NCBI GenBank assembly: GCA_910588025.1
Contig: CAJUQG010000004.1
Location: forward strand, 15,489-79,488
Length of the DNA: 64,000 bases
Direction: 5' to 3'
Source: an uncultured Bacilli bacterium
GTDB lineage: Bacteria > Bacillota_I > Bacilli_A > RF39 > UBA660
In this document: piece after piece, positions 24,952 to 32,747 of the stretch
Layout: each line of letters starts with the position of its first letter
Position numbering within the stretch: position 1 is the first letter of the stretch
Position numbers and translations under genes: made by a program
The notes under the pieces: generated by a model
Seen by the model: only the letters and a program-made list of their open reading frames with translations
The model's database searches: none
Told to the model about the DNA's origin: nothing

Positions 24952-25050
24952 ATGGAAGAAACTAGATTATCTCAAATTAATGATACTGAATTAACTGATG
25001 AGCAAATTGACAATATTGTTTATTCAGATATAGAAGATGATGGATTATGA
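24952..25050 (+). CDS. Small acidic ORF, 32 residues, upstream of the AIPR gene
   Basis: ATG 24952 follows a good GAAAGGAAC ribosome binding site, and the frame ends at TGA 25048-25050. The product begins MEETRLSQIN and is strongly acidic (many Asp and Glu, two Arg/Lys at most), with no membrane segment. A weak hairpin with a T run follows (25054-25088). The ribosome binding site argues that it is translated. Its place before a defence-type gene makes a regulatory or antitoxin role worth testing, but nothing in the sequence proves it. Confidence 0.45.
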   Translation: MEETRLSQINDTELTDEQIDNIVYSDIEDDGL

Positions 25051-25200
25051 ATAATAAGGTAAACTTTTAACTAGAGTTGCCTTTTTTGTTACTCTTTTAT
25101 AAGATATAAAATAAAAAGAAAATTTTACCAATTGTGATAGTAATTTTAGTTTAAAACTTTAAAATATATTGTATAATATTCGTATTTGTAGGTGATTATT

Positions 25201-26886
25201 ATGAAAAAATTTATTCGTCATCAAAACAATATGATTTTTGTAAGTGATGATAATTTTAAAACGTTTGATACATTACATAAAGAATCAATAGATGCAATAG
25301 AAGAAACAAATCATGATACTATAACACAAGTAAAACTACGTTATATGTTATCAGAGAAAAAAGCAAATATTATAATAAAAGAGTTAAAAGCTATTCGTAA
25401 ACAATTTAAATTAGAAAAAAAAGACGGTTATGGTTCCTCTTTTGAAATCTTTGCTATTTCTGTATTATATAATTTAGATTATCAAGAAACCTATGATAAT
25501 TTTATTGTAACAGGTAATAATGATGGAAAAGTTGATGCCATTTATTGGTATGGAAAAGAATGTATTTTATATCAAATTAAACTTGGAACATGTGATGTTG
25601 AAATTAAAAATATAATTAATAAAAATCATTTAGAATTCTTAAGAGATAATACGATCACAGAAAAAAATACTTCTGATTTATTAAAATTTTATCAAAATCA
25701 TTCAAATGAAATAAAAGAAAAAAACTTTAAAATCAAAACAATATCTCAAAATTTAAAGAATAAAGCCAATATATCTCCACTTGAAATTATGGAAAAATAC
25801 TTTGAAAATAAGATTATTAATCAAAAAAATCACCTAGTTTTAAAACTAAGTATTCCTAAAAAAACAAGATCAGATGATGTTACTACCTTCTTGATAGCAC
25901 AAAGTAAGAATGAAGTTTATGCTTATTTTATATCTGCTGAAAAATTAAAAAAAGAATTATTAAATTGTAGTGGTATCAAAAATATTGAAAATCTTCACAA
26001 GTTTTTCTCAGAAAATGTTCGTGGCGATTTAGGACCCAATAAAAATATGATTCATACCATAAAAGCTAATCCCAAAAACTTTGTAAAATATAACAATGGT
26101 ATAACAATTATGGGAAATGTCGAATACAAGGAAGAGATAGGCTTATTAACTATCACGAATCCTATTATTAATAATGGTCAACAAACACTTTGGAATTTAT
26201 TAACCCAAGAAACCGTAAAAGATGTTGAAGTTCTTGTAATAGTCAAAAATGATTCAAAGCCTTCCGTGAAAGATAAAATAGCTCGTTTTACAAATGAACA
26301 ACGACAAATAAAACCTGTTGATCTATACTCATTAGATGAAAATTTAAGAAAGATTCAGATTGATTTATACCAAGATAAAGAATTTCGAGAAGAAATGTTT
26401 TTAAATATTAATAAAAGTGGAAAAAAGCAATATGACATGTTAATGAAACAAATCTACTCCTCAGAATCCATAATTCAAGTAGATGAGTTTTGTCGATTAT
26501 ATTTTTCTACATCAGATAATCAAATAGGAAAGTGGAAGAATAATATTTCCAGCATGATTGAAAATCAGTTAGATGAAAGTCCATCTTTTGATTTTGCAAA
26601 AGCCAAAAAAATCTGCCAAATTATAAAAACTTTTAAAGTAGAATTAAAGCAACTGAGTAAAGAAGAAAAGAATGATTTAAAAGCCGCTGACTTAGCAACA
26701 ATGTATATTATGTATACAGCTAAAAAAACGTTTCAGGAAGCTTTTGAAATAATTAAAAAGATTAATCTGGCTAATTTTTATGAAGTACCTATTTCTCAAA
26801 GAAAAAGTAAATTAATAGACCTATATAAAGTGGATAGTATTTTTTATTTAATTCAAAATGAAATAAAAACGGCTGTAACAAATTAA
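25201..26886 (+). CDS. AIPR-family abortive-infection protein with N-terminal nuclease-like domain
   Basis: The 561-residue protein has the AIPR core: FSENVRGDLG, FVKYNNGITIM (near residue 297) and NPIINNGQQTLWNLL (about 321-335). Family members are tied to phage defence. The N-terminal part looks like a Mrr-type PD-(D/E)xK nuclease, with a glutamate in GSSFEIFA, Asp112 in GKVDAI and Q125-I-K127 in YQIKLG. ATG 25201 follows AGGTGAT and a TATAAT (25172-25177). The gene is very AT-rich, even for this window, and lies after tRNA-His, consistent with acquisition. No methylase or other defence gene is adjacent. Confidence 0.75.
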   Translation: MKKFIRHQNNMIFVSDDNFKTFDTLHKESIDAIEETNHDTITQVKLRYMLSEKKANIIIKELKAIRKQFKLEKKDGYGSSFEIFAISVLYNLDYQETYDNFIVTGNNDGKVDAIYWYGKECILYQIKLGTCDVEIKNIINKNHLEFLRDNTITEKNTSDLLKFYQNHSNEIKEKNFKIKTISQNLKNKANISPLEIMEKYFENKIINQKNHLVLKLSIPKKTRSDDVTTFLIAQSKNEVYAYFISAEKLKKELLNCSGIKNIENLHKFFSENVRGDLGPNKNMIHTIKANPKNFVKYNNGITIMGNVEYKEEIGLLTITNPIINNGQQTLWNLLTQETVKDVEVLVIVKNDSKPSVKDKIARFTNEQRQIKPVDLYSLDENLRKIQIDLYQDKEFREEMFLNINKSGKKQYDMLMKQIYSSESIIQVDEFCRLYFSTSDNQIGKWKNNISSMIENQLDESPSFDFAKAKKICQIIKTFKVELKQLSKEEKNDLKAADLATMYIMYTAKKTFQEAFEIIKKINLANFYEVPISQRKSKLIDLYKVDSIFYLIQNEIKTAVTN

Positions 26887-26907
26887 CCTTAATGTTACAG
26901 CTATTTT
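26872..26907. terminator. Terminator shared by the AIPR gene and the convergent chaperonin gene
   Basis: GCTGTAACA (26872-26880) pairs perfectly with TGTTACAGC (26893-26901) and a T-rich tail follows. The stem overlaps the end of the AIPR reading frame. Confidence 0.75.
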
Positions 26908-26924
26908 TAAAATTTAAATTAAAA

Positions 26925-28478
26925 TTATAATTCAGTATATTCACTTGTTTTATTAAGTTGATTCTCATGTTCGTTGATAACTAAACTTTTTGTTGTAAAA
27001 AGCATCGTGGCAATCGAAGTGGCATTACACAAAGTAGTTTTTGTTACTTGAAAAGGATCAATAATAGAAGAATGTGTGACATTTTCAAATTTTTCCGTAT
27101 TAACATTATATATTTTTTGAAAATTATTTTTTTTAATTTCCTGATATATTTTAGAAGAATCAAGACCAGCGTTTTCAAGAATTTGAAAAAATGGTTTTTG
27201 CAAAGCTTCTTTAAAAATAGCTTTAACTTCATCTTTGGCTTCTAATTCTTCTGCTATTTTTAAAAGTGTGACGCCACCTCCAAGTAAAATGCCATCTTCA
27301 CAACTAGCTAAAGCACAAAGTGCATCTTCTAAACGCATCTTTTTTTCATGACATTCTGTTTTTGTAGGAGCTCCAACCAAGATTTCTGCTAAACCGTTTT
27401 GAAACATAGCAATTCGTTTTTGATAAAAAGCAAGTTCAAATTCATCATGATATTCGTTCATTTCATTCTTTAATAAATCAACATATTGCAAAATTTGAGA
27501 ATTATTTTGAAAGTCAAAACGAGCTTGATTTTTGTTAATCATAATATGTTCAATAAAACCTAAATTTTCTGGAGTAATAAAATGATAATTTTCTATAATC
27601 TTTGCATGCGTAAGCGCTTCAATATCGCTTTCTAACTTTCTTTGATGTAAACCATATTCTGAAATTTTTAAAACACAACAAGAAAGCTCATTACTTAAAT
27701 TCAAAGATACAATTTCTTTGAAAGCTGTTTCATCATATTCATTTACAAAAATAATCAAAGGTTCCTTATTTTTCATACAATCATTTAAAATAAAACTAAT
27801 GTTTTCTAAGTTACTTAAATAATCATGAATAATTAATACTTTGGCGTTTGTAAAAGTAATATTAGTTTGTTCTTTTAGAAAATAATCACTTAATAGTTCT
27901 GTTTCAACGGTATATCCTTGTAAATAATTGATAGTTAATTGATTTTCTAAAACCTCTTTTATCATGATTGCGTTTTTACTTTTTACTGTTTGAAAAGCTT
28001 GAAATGCACAATTTCCTAAATAATTATCATTTGCAGCAATTGTGGCAATTTGTAACAAATTATTTTCATCGGGTTTTCTGGCTTCAGTTTCCAGAATACT
28101 TAATATTTCTGATAAGTAAAGATCCATTTTTTTCTTTAAAAAAATGGGATTGATTCCTTTTTCAATATATGTAAGACTGGAATTAAAAAGACTTTGTAAT
28201 AAAACTAAGGTCGTTGTAGTTCCATCTCCAACAATATCATTCGTTTTTAAAGAAGCTTCTTTAGCAATTTCTAAAATAGTATTAACAACCTCATCTTCGC
28301 TCACTATATTTTTAGCAATTGTAGCTCCATCATTTGTAATAAAAGGGGTAAATAAAGAATGGTCAATAATAACATTGCTTCCTTTTGGTCCCAAAGTACA
28401 CCCAACTGTATCACACAAAGAATTAATACTTTCTTTCATCTTTTCTTGCAATAATGTTCCACTAACAACTTTTTTCAT
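26925..28478 (-). CDS. Divergent GroEL-type chaperonin
   Basis: The 517-residue protein is a group I chaperonin by its equatorial domain: CTLGPKGSNVII, TNDGATIAK, GDGTTTTLVLLQ, LEDALCALASCEDGILLGGG. The residues that bind and split ATP are kept, so activity is likely. The apical domain is poorly conserved, and the protein ends in SEYTEL with no Gly-Met tail. No groES gene is adjacent. It is the third gene of a minus-strand operon and its ATG overlaps the stop of the repair gene (ATGA). The pairing with DNA-repair genes suggests a specialised paralogue, but I cannot see whether a standard groEL exists elsewhere. Confidence 0.85.
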   Translation of the reverse strand: MKKVVSGTLLQEKMKESINSLCDTVGCTLGPKGSNVIIDHSLFTPFITNDGATIAKNIVSEDEVVNTILEIAKEASLKTNDIVGDGTTTTLVLLQSLFNSSLTYIEKGINPIFLKKKMDLYLSEILSILETEARKPDENNLLQIATIAANDNYLGNCAFQAFQTVKSKNAIMIKEVLENQLTINYLQGYTVETELLSDYFLKEQTNITFTNAKVLIIHDYLSNLENISFILNDCMKNKEPLIIFVNEYDETAFKEIVSLNLSNELSCCVLKISEYGLHQRKLESDIEALTHAKIIENYHFITPENLGFIEHIMINKNQARFDFQNNSQILQYVDLLKNEMNEYHDEFELAFYQKRIAMFQNGLAEILVGAPTKTECHEKKMRLEDALCALASCEDGILLGGGVTLLKIAEELEAKDEVKAIFKEALQKPFFQILENAGLDSSKIYQEIKKNNFQKIYNVNTEKFENVTHSSIIDPFQVTKTTLCNATSIATMLFTTKSLVINEHENQLNKTSEYTEL

Positions 28479-29224
28479 ATTTCATTTTCCATTTCTATCA
28501 TATATTTCCAATATTTTTTGGGCATAAAATTTCTACGACAGCGGTCGTTTTTCCGAGTTTCTATTCCAATCGTTTGATAAAACAATTTCCATAATTTCTC
28601 CATTTCCCATTCTTGTTGACTAAGCTTTGTAGTACTAAGCTTAAAATCATTTTCAGAAATTAGAATATACTTATGTTTATCATATATACTTAGTATTCCT
28701 CTTTTTACATCTTTAATAATCCAATATTCTTGTTTTAAACGTTTTTCAAAATGATGAGAAATAAAATAAAGAATATCATTTAATGGTTCTATTTCTGCAT
28801 AAAGAACATGATTGTCTAATTCTTTAAATCGAATAAACCCTTTATATTTATGAGCTTCATGTAAAACATATTTTGAAATGGTAATGGCTTTCGTGACACA
28901 TTTCAAATTTCGGTGGTATAACAGCTGATCTTTATATTTAAAACCATTTAAAATTAGATAATAAATAATTAGCTCTTTGTTCTCTTCAGTTGATAAAAAA
29001 ACGTAATAAATCGTACGATAAGTATCTGGTCCCATTTCTTGAATAAGATTTGTAATAAGTTCTGGATCTTCAGAAATTTCTAAATGAATAATTTCATCTA
29101 ATAAAGTAGGGGAATAATAAGTATTTTGAATATTTCCAGGTTTCATTTTATTTTTTATAAGAAAATAGATTAAATTAAGTAATTGTACAAAAGTATCATC
29201 ATAAATATAACAACTATTATTCAT
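28475..29224 (-). CDS. TIGR03915-family putative DNA repair protein
   Basis: The 249-residue protein begins CYIYDDTFVQLLNLIYFL, as in the TIGR03915 family. That family is encoded beside the TIGR03916 radical SAM protein and is thought to act in DNA modification or repair, with a uracil-glycosylase-like part. Other family features seen are RFKEL near the middle (GFIRFKELDNHVLYAEIEPL), HHFEKRL and a C-terminal MPKKYWKYM. The start overlaps the radical SAM gene by 8 nt and has GAGGT as ribosome binding site. The exact chemistry is not established. Confidence 0.82.
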   Translation of the reverse strand: MNNSCYIYDDTFVQLLNLIYFLIKNKMKPGNIQNTYYSPTLLDEIIHLEISEDPELITNLIQEMGPDTYRTIYYVFLSTEENKELIIYYLILNGFKYKDQLLYHRNLKCVTKAITISKYVLHEAHKYKGFIRFKELDNHVLYAEIEPLNDILYFISHHFEKRLKQEYWIIKDVKRGILSIYDKHKYILISENDFKLSTTKLSQQEWEMEKLWKLFYQTIGIETRKNDRCRRNFMPKKYWKYMIEMENEI

Positions 29225-30431
29225 GAAATAACCTCAATTGCTCATGAGGTCTAGAAGTAGGAAGTATTTCTTCATATACCAAGTTTTTTTCAATAAACTC
29301 TTTTTTAAAAAGTTGTGGATTCATAAAATATTTTCCATTGCACGTAATAAAATATTTAGCTCGTTTTAACACAACACCCATTTTTTTTAAGTCATCAAAT
29401 GATACTTGAAAAATACGTCGTGAAGACAAAATTCGTTTAGCAGACTTTACACCAATTCCAGGAATTTTTAAAAGATCATAATAAGAGCAATGATTAATTT
29501 CTTTTGGAAATTCTTCTATATGTCGTAAAGCCCAATCAGCTTTCGGGTCAATTAAAATATTAAAATTAGGATTTTTTTGGTCTAAAAGATCACGAACTTG
29601 AAAATGATAAAAACGTAGTAACCAATCTGCTTGATAAAGACGATTTTCTCTCTTTAAAGGTGGCTTTTCTAACGATGGTAAGAATGAATCATGATTAACA
29701 GGAATGTAAGCAGAATAAAAAACTCGTTTTAATTGATAATTATTATATAATGACGCGCTTTTCTCCATGATATCTAAATCACTTTCTTTTGTTGCACCAA
29801 TAATCATTTGCGTACTTTGTCCAGCTGGAACAAAATGCTTAGTTTGATTTTCTTTCACATATCCCATAATTTTTTCAACTTTAGTTTTATCTTTGTTCGG
29901 AGCTAAAAGTTTTAAACCATGTTCTGTTGGTAACTCAATATTAGCGCTTAATCTATCAACAAGCAATCCAAGTTCTTTTAATTTTTTTTCACTAGCTCCA
30001 GGGATTGCCTTTGCATGAATATATCCTCCAAAATGGTATTTTTTTCTCAAAAGTGTAATGGTTTGAACCAAAAGGTCCATCGTATAATCTGGACTTTTAA
30101 TAATTCCTGAACTTAAAAACAAACCTTCTATATAATTGCGCCGATAAAAGTTTAATGTAATTTCACAAATTTCTTCTGGTGTAAATATAGCTCTTGGAAT
30201 AGAATTACTTTTACGATTTAAACAATATTTACAATCAAAAATACAACAATTCGTCATAAGTATTTTTAAAAGGGAAATACATCTTCCATCAGAAGAAAAT
30301 GAATGACAAATTCCTGAAAAAGCTACATTACCAATTCCATTTTTTGATGTTCTAGTACTTCCACTAGATGAACAAGAAGCATCATATTTTGCACTATCAG
30401 CTAGAATTTTTAGCTTTTCTTCTAAGTTCAT
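29217..30431 (-). CDS. TIGR03916-type radical SAM protein, putative DNA modification/repair
   Basis: The 404-residue enzyme has the radical SAM cluster motif CxxxCxxC (Cys63, Cys67, Cys70 in CIFDCKYC). It is preceded by the family's Cys/Ser-rich N-terminal segment. A helix-hairpin-helix (LLKIPGIGVKSAKRIL, about 320-335) suggests DNA contact. ATG 30431 with GGTGATTGG upstream is a better start than the GTG or ATG a few codons before. It is first in an operon with the TIGR03915 partner and the divergent chaperonin. A TATAAT lies at the complement of 30449-30454. Confidence 0.88.
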   Translation of the reverse strand: MNLEEKLKILADSAKYDASCSSSGSTRTSKNGIGNVAFSGICHSFSSDGRCISLLKILMTNCCIFDCKYCLNRKSNSIPRAIFTPEEICEITLNFYRRNYIEGLFLSSGIIKSPDYTMDLLVQTITLLRKKYHFGGYIHAKAIPGASEKKLKELGLLVDRLSANIELPTEHGLKLLAPNKDKTKVEKIMGYVKENQTKHFVPAGQSTQMIIGATKESDLDIMEKSASLYNNYQLKRVFYSAYIPVNHDSFLPSLEKPPLKRENRLYQADWLLRFYHFQVRDLLDQKNPNFNILIDPKADWALRHIEEFPKEINHCSYYDLLKIPGIGVKSAKRILSSRRIFQVSFDDLKKMGVVLKRAKYFITCNGKYFMNPQLFKKEFIEKNLVYEEILPTSRPHEQLRLFHE

Positions 30432-30517
30432 ACCAATCACCAAAAATTATTATAATATAACAGCCAGCAATAATCAAACAAAAGTTTGTGTTAATTTATT
30501 CCATTTATATAAATTTC

Positions 30518-30703
30518 TTAACTATTTTTTTTGACTCTAGATAAAGTTTTTGTTTGATTTAACTGCGACCCAAATGTATCATAATTAGGATTTTGATTCG
30601 GTTGATAAAAAGACTCAAATTGCTTTTGTTTCTCTTCTTTTTGCAATTGTTGTTTTAATGGAAAAATAGGATTAACTTTTTCTACCTTTTGAATTAGTTT
30701 CAT
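30518..30703 (-). CDS. Small hypothetical protein, 61 residues
   Basis: The ORF from ATG 30703 has a GCGAGG ribosome binding site and encodes a basic, Gln/Lys-rich soluble peptide (MKLIQKVEKVNPIFPLKQQL and onward). A longer frame extends upstream to 30811, but its extra residues look like translated leader and lie over the opposite promoter. No family is recognised. It is probably real because of the ribosome binding site, but small and unsupported by context. Confidence 0.45.
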   Translation of the reverse strand: MKLIQKVEKVNPIFPLKQQLQKEEKQKQFESFYQPNQNPNYDTFGSQLNQTKTLSRVKKNS

Positions 30704-30851
30704 AGTAACCTCGCTTTTTAAAATATATGAAAAAGAAAAAAGATAATGATAAAAAAAGGAAATAGCCGATTCATATCGAATAATGATAATGAGGAGGTAA
30801 AAAATATTCAAAATACCAAATTTTTGCTATACTAAGTAAAAGGTGTTTGGT

Positions 30852-31736
30852 ATGAAAAAAAGATATTATTGGCTCATTATTATATTAATAGGTAGTATTT
30901 TGGGAATTATCCAAACTTCATTTAGCTTTCAAAATGAAGAACATTTAGAACAAAATTGGGAAGGAGAACAACAAAAGAATAATAATTTTCTAAAAATTCA
31001 CTATTTAGATGTAGGACAAGGTGACGCAATATTTATTGAATTACCAAATCAACAGAACCTTTTAATAGATGGTGCAGAATCCAAAGAAAAAGAAAAGATA
31101 ATAGATTATATAAATAGATTAAATAAACAAAAAATTGATTATTTAATAGCAACGCATCCTCATGCCGATCATATAGGTGGACTGGCCTCTATCATAGAAC
31201 AATTCGATATTGGTAAAATTTATATGCCCAAAGCAATTTCGACCAGTAAAACATATGAAAATCTATTAAAGACGATTATTAATGCCGATTTAAAAATAGC
31301 TACTGCCAAAAAAGATTTAATCATTTTAAATGATGAAAATTTAAAAATGCAATTTTTATCTCCCCAAGAATCTCATTATCAAGATTTAAATAATTATTCT
31401 GCTGTATTAAAAATAACTTATCAGAAGCATAATTTTTTGTTTATGGGAGATGCTGAGAAATTAATTGAAGATGAAATCACTGAGGATGTAAACGCAGATA
31501 TTATTAAAGTAGGTCATCATGGAAGTAATACTTCATCTAGTTTAAATTTTGTGAATCGTGTATCTCCCAAATATGCAATCATATCCGTTGGTTCAAAGAA
31601 TCAGTATCAACATCCTCACAAAGAGATTATTAAAAGATGGCAACAAGTCGGTGCTCAAGTATTACAAACCGATTTACATGGAACCATTATAGCTCAGTCA
31701 GATGGATTTAATTTACAAATTAAAACAGAAAAATAG
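30852..31736 (+). CDS. ComEC/Rec2-like metallo-beta-lactamase-fold protein
   Basis: The 294-residue protein has an N-terminal membrane anchor (about 6-22). A metallo-beta-lactamase domain follows, with YLDVGQGDAIFIELP, the metal motif THPHADHIGG, MGDAEKLIE and VGHHGSNTSSS. This is the domain found at the end of ComEC and in stand-alone competence-like extracellular nucleases. ATG 30852 follows AAGGTG and an extended -10 (TGCTATACT). It is followed by a DUF3006 gene, a common partner. No DNA-uptake channel genes are in the window. Confidence 0.85.
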   Translation: MKKRYYWLIIILIGSILGIIQTSFSFQNEEHLEQNWEGEQQKNNNFLKIHYLDVGQGDAIFIELPNQQNLLIDGAESKEKEKIIDYINRLNKQKIDYLIATHPHADHIGGLASIIEQFDIGKIYMPKAISTSKTYENLLKTIINADLKIATAKKDLIILNDENLKMQFLSPQESHYQDLNNYSAVLKITYQKHNFLFMGDAEKLIEDEITEDVNADIIKVGHHGSNTSSSLNFVNRVSPKYAIISVGSKNQYQHPHKEIIKRWQQVGAQVLQTDLHGTIIAQSDGFNLQIKTEK

Positions 31737-31751
31737 AAAGTAAGTGAAGAA

Positions 31752-31961
31752 ATGAAAGTAATAATTGACCGTTTTGAAAAAGATATGGCTATCATTGAAA
31801 TAAAAGAAGGTGTCTTCACACACATGCCGAAAATTCTCCTTCCTCATGCCAAAGAAGGCGATGTAGTGGATATTATTGTAAATAATAAAGAAACAGAAGA
31901 AAGAAAACAAATGGTGGCTGATTTGATGAATCGAGCATTTGAAAGTGAGAGCGAACAATGA
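31752..31961 (+). CDS. DUF3006 protein
   Basis: The 69-residue soluble protein starts MKVIIDRFEKDMAIIEI, with the DRFE signature and the PKEGDVV-like segment (HAKEGDVVDI) typical of DUF3006. These small proteins often sit behind ComEC-like metallo-beta-lactamase genes, as here (15 nt downstream). The stop overlaps the next start (ATGA). The function of the family is unknown. Confidence 0.8.
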   Translation: MKVIIDRFEKDMAIIEIKEGVFTHMPKILLPHAKEGDVVDIIVNNKETEERKQMVADLMNRAFESESEQ

Positions 31962-32212
31962 AATTTGACCATTTAATCAAAAATATTATCGCTGAAAAGA
32001 AAACTGTTTTTATGAATGATAGCTTTACTTTAACAGAAGAACAAGTTAGCGTTTTAAATCGATATAATATCCCCTTTGAATCTTGTCATTCTACTCAAGA
32101 ATTAATTTTTTGTATCGAAGAAGTATTAGATAGTGGCATAATGGATGATTCGTTAGAAAGTATTTCCATTTCACTTGCTGAACATGATTATTATCAAAAT
32201 TATAAAAAATGA
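31958..32212 (+). CDS. Hypothetical protein, 84 residues
   Basis: This soluble, acidic protein (MKFDHLIKNIIAEKKTVF and onward) is translationally coupled to the DUF3006 gene by an ATGA overlap. It has two cysteines about 15 residues apart and no membrane segment. I recognise no family. The tight coupling suggests it belongs to the ComEC-like/DUF3006 unit. Its 3' end faces the convergent tspO gene with one base between them. Confidence 0.6.
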   Translation: MKFDHLIKNIIAEKKTVFMNDSFTLTEEQVSVLNRYNIPFESCHSTQELIFCIEEVLDSGIMDDSLESISISLAEHDYYQNYKK

Positions 32213-32213
32213 C

Positions 32214-32666
32214 TTAGTTTAATAGCCATACTCCTACATTTAAATAAAGAGCAAAAAATAGCCAAAGAATGTAAGGAATAAAAAGGTAAAAACTTTTTTT
32301 CTCTAAGTAATAGTAAAAATACATAAGATAACCTACTAAAAAAATTAAAATAATAATCCAAATAATTGAAAAAAATCGCCATTTGACTAAGAAAAATAAC
32401 AAGGCCCATGAAAAATTAAAAAATAATTGTCCATAATATAATATTTTAACAAAGAAATCGTTGTTTTCTTTGCGATACAAGTAATAAGAAATACCAATAA
32501 ATAGATAAAGAATAGACCAAACAATTGGAAAAATAAAACTTTTGGGAGCAAGAAAAGGTAAAGTTAATTGATTATAATCAATTTGATTTTTAATAACGAA
32601 ACCTATAATAATTCCACCAATTATTGGAAAAAAAATAGAAAACAAATGTTGAATTTTATTGGTCAT
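32214..32666 (-). CDS. tspO: TspO/MBR family protein
   Basis: The 150-residue protein has five membrane helices and TspO hallmarks: PFLAPKSFIFPIVWSILY (about 37-55), WALLFF, and a C-terminal YILWLFFALYLNVGVWLLN. Family proteins bind porphyrins and other hydrophobic ligands and have been tied to stress responses. ATG 32666 follows AGGTGATTT; the upstream extension runs over the promoter of the opposite gene. Its role here is unknown. Confidence 0.88.
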   Translation of the reverse strand: MTNKIQHLFSIFFPIIGGIIIGFVIKNQIDYNQLTLPFLAPKSFIFPIVWSILYLFIGISYYLYRKENNDFFVKILYYGQLFFNFSWALLFFLVKWRFFSIIWIIILIFLVGYLMYFYYYLEKKSFYLFIPYILWLFFALYLNVGVWLLN

Positions 32667-32747
32667 GAAATCACCTATTAAAGAATGATATGTAATAAAA
32701 ATTAGAATATGAGTAAAATGGTGATACAATAACAAAGGGTGTTTCCT

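Noticed and set aside
27044..28527. Several ORFs in other frames of the chaperonin gene
   Set aside because: They lie within a clear chaperonin reading frame and lack ribosome binding sites and family features.
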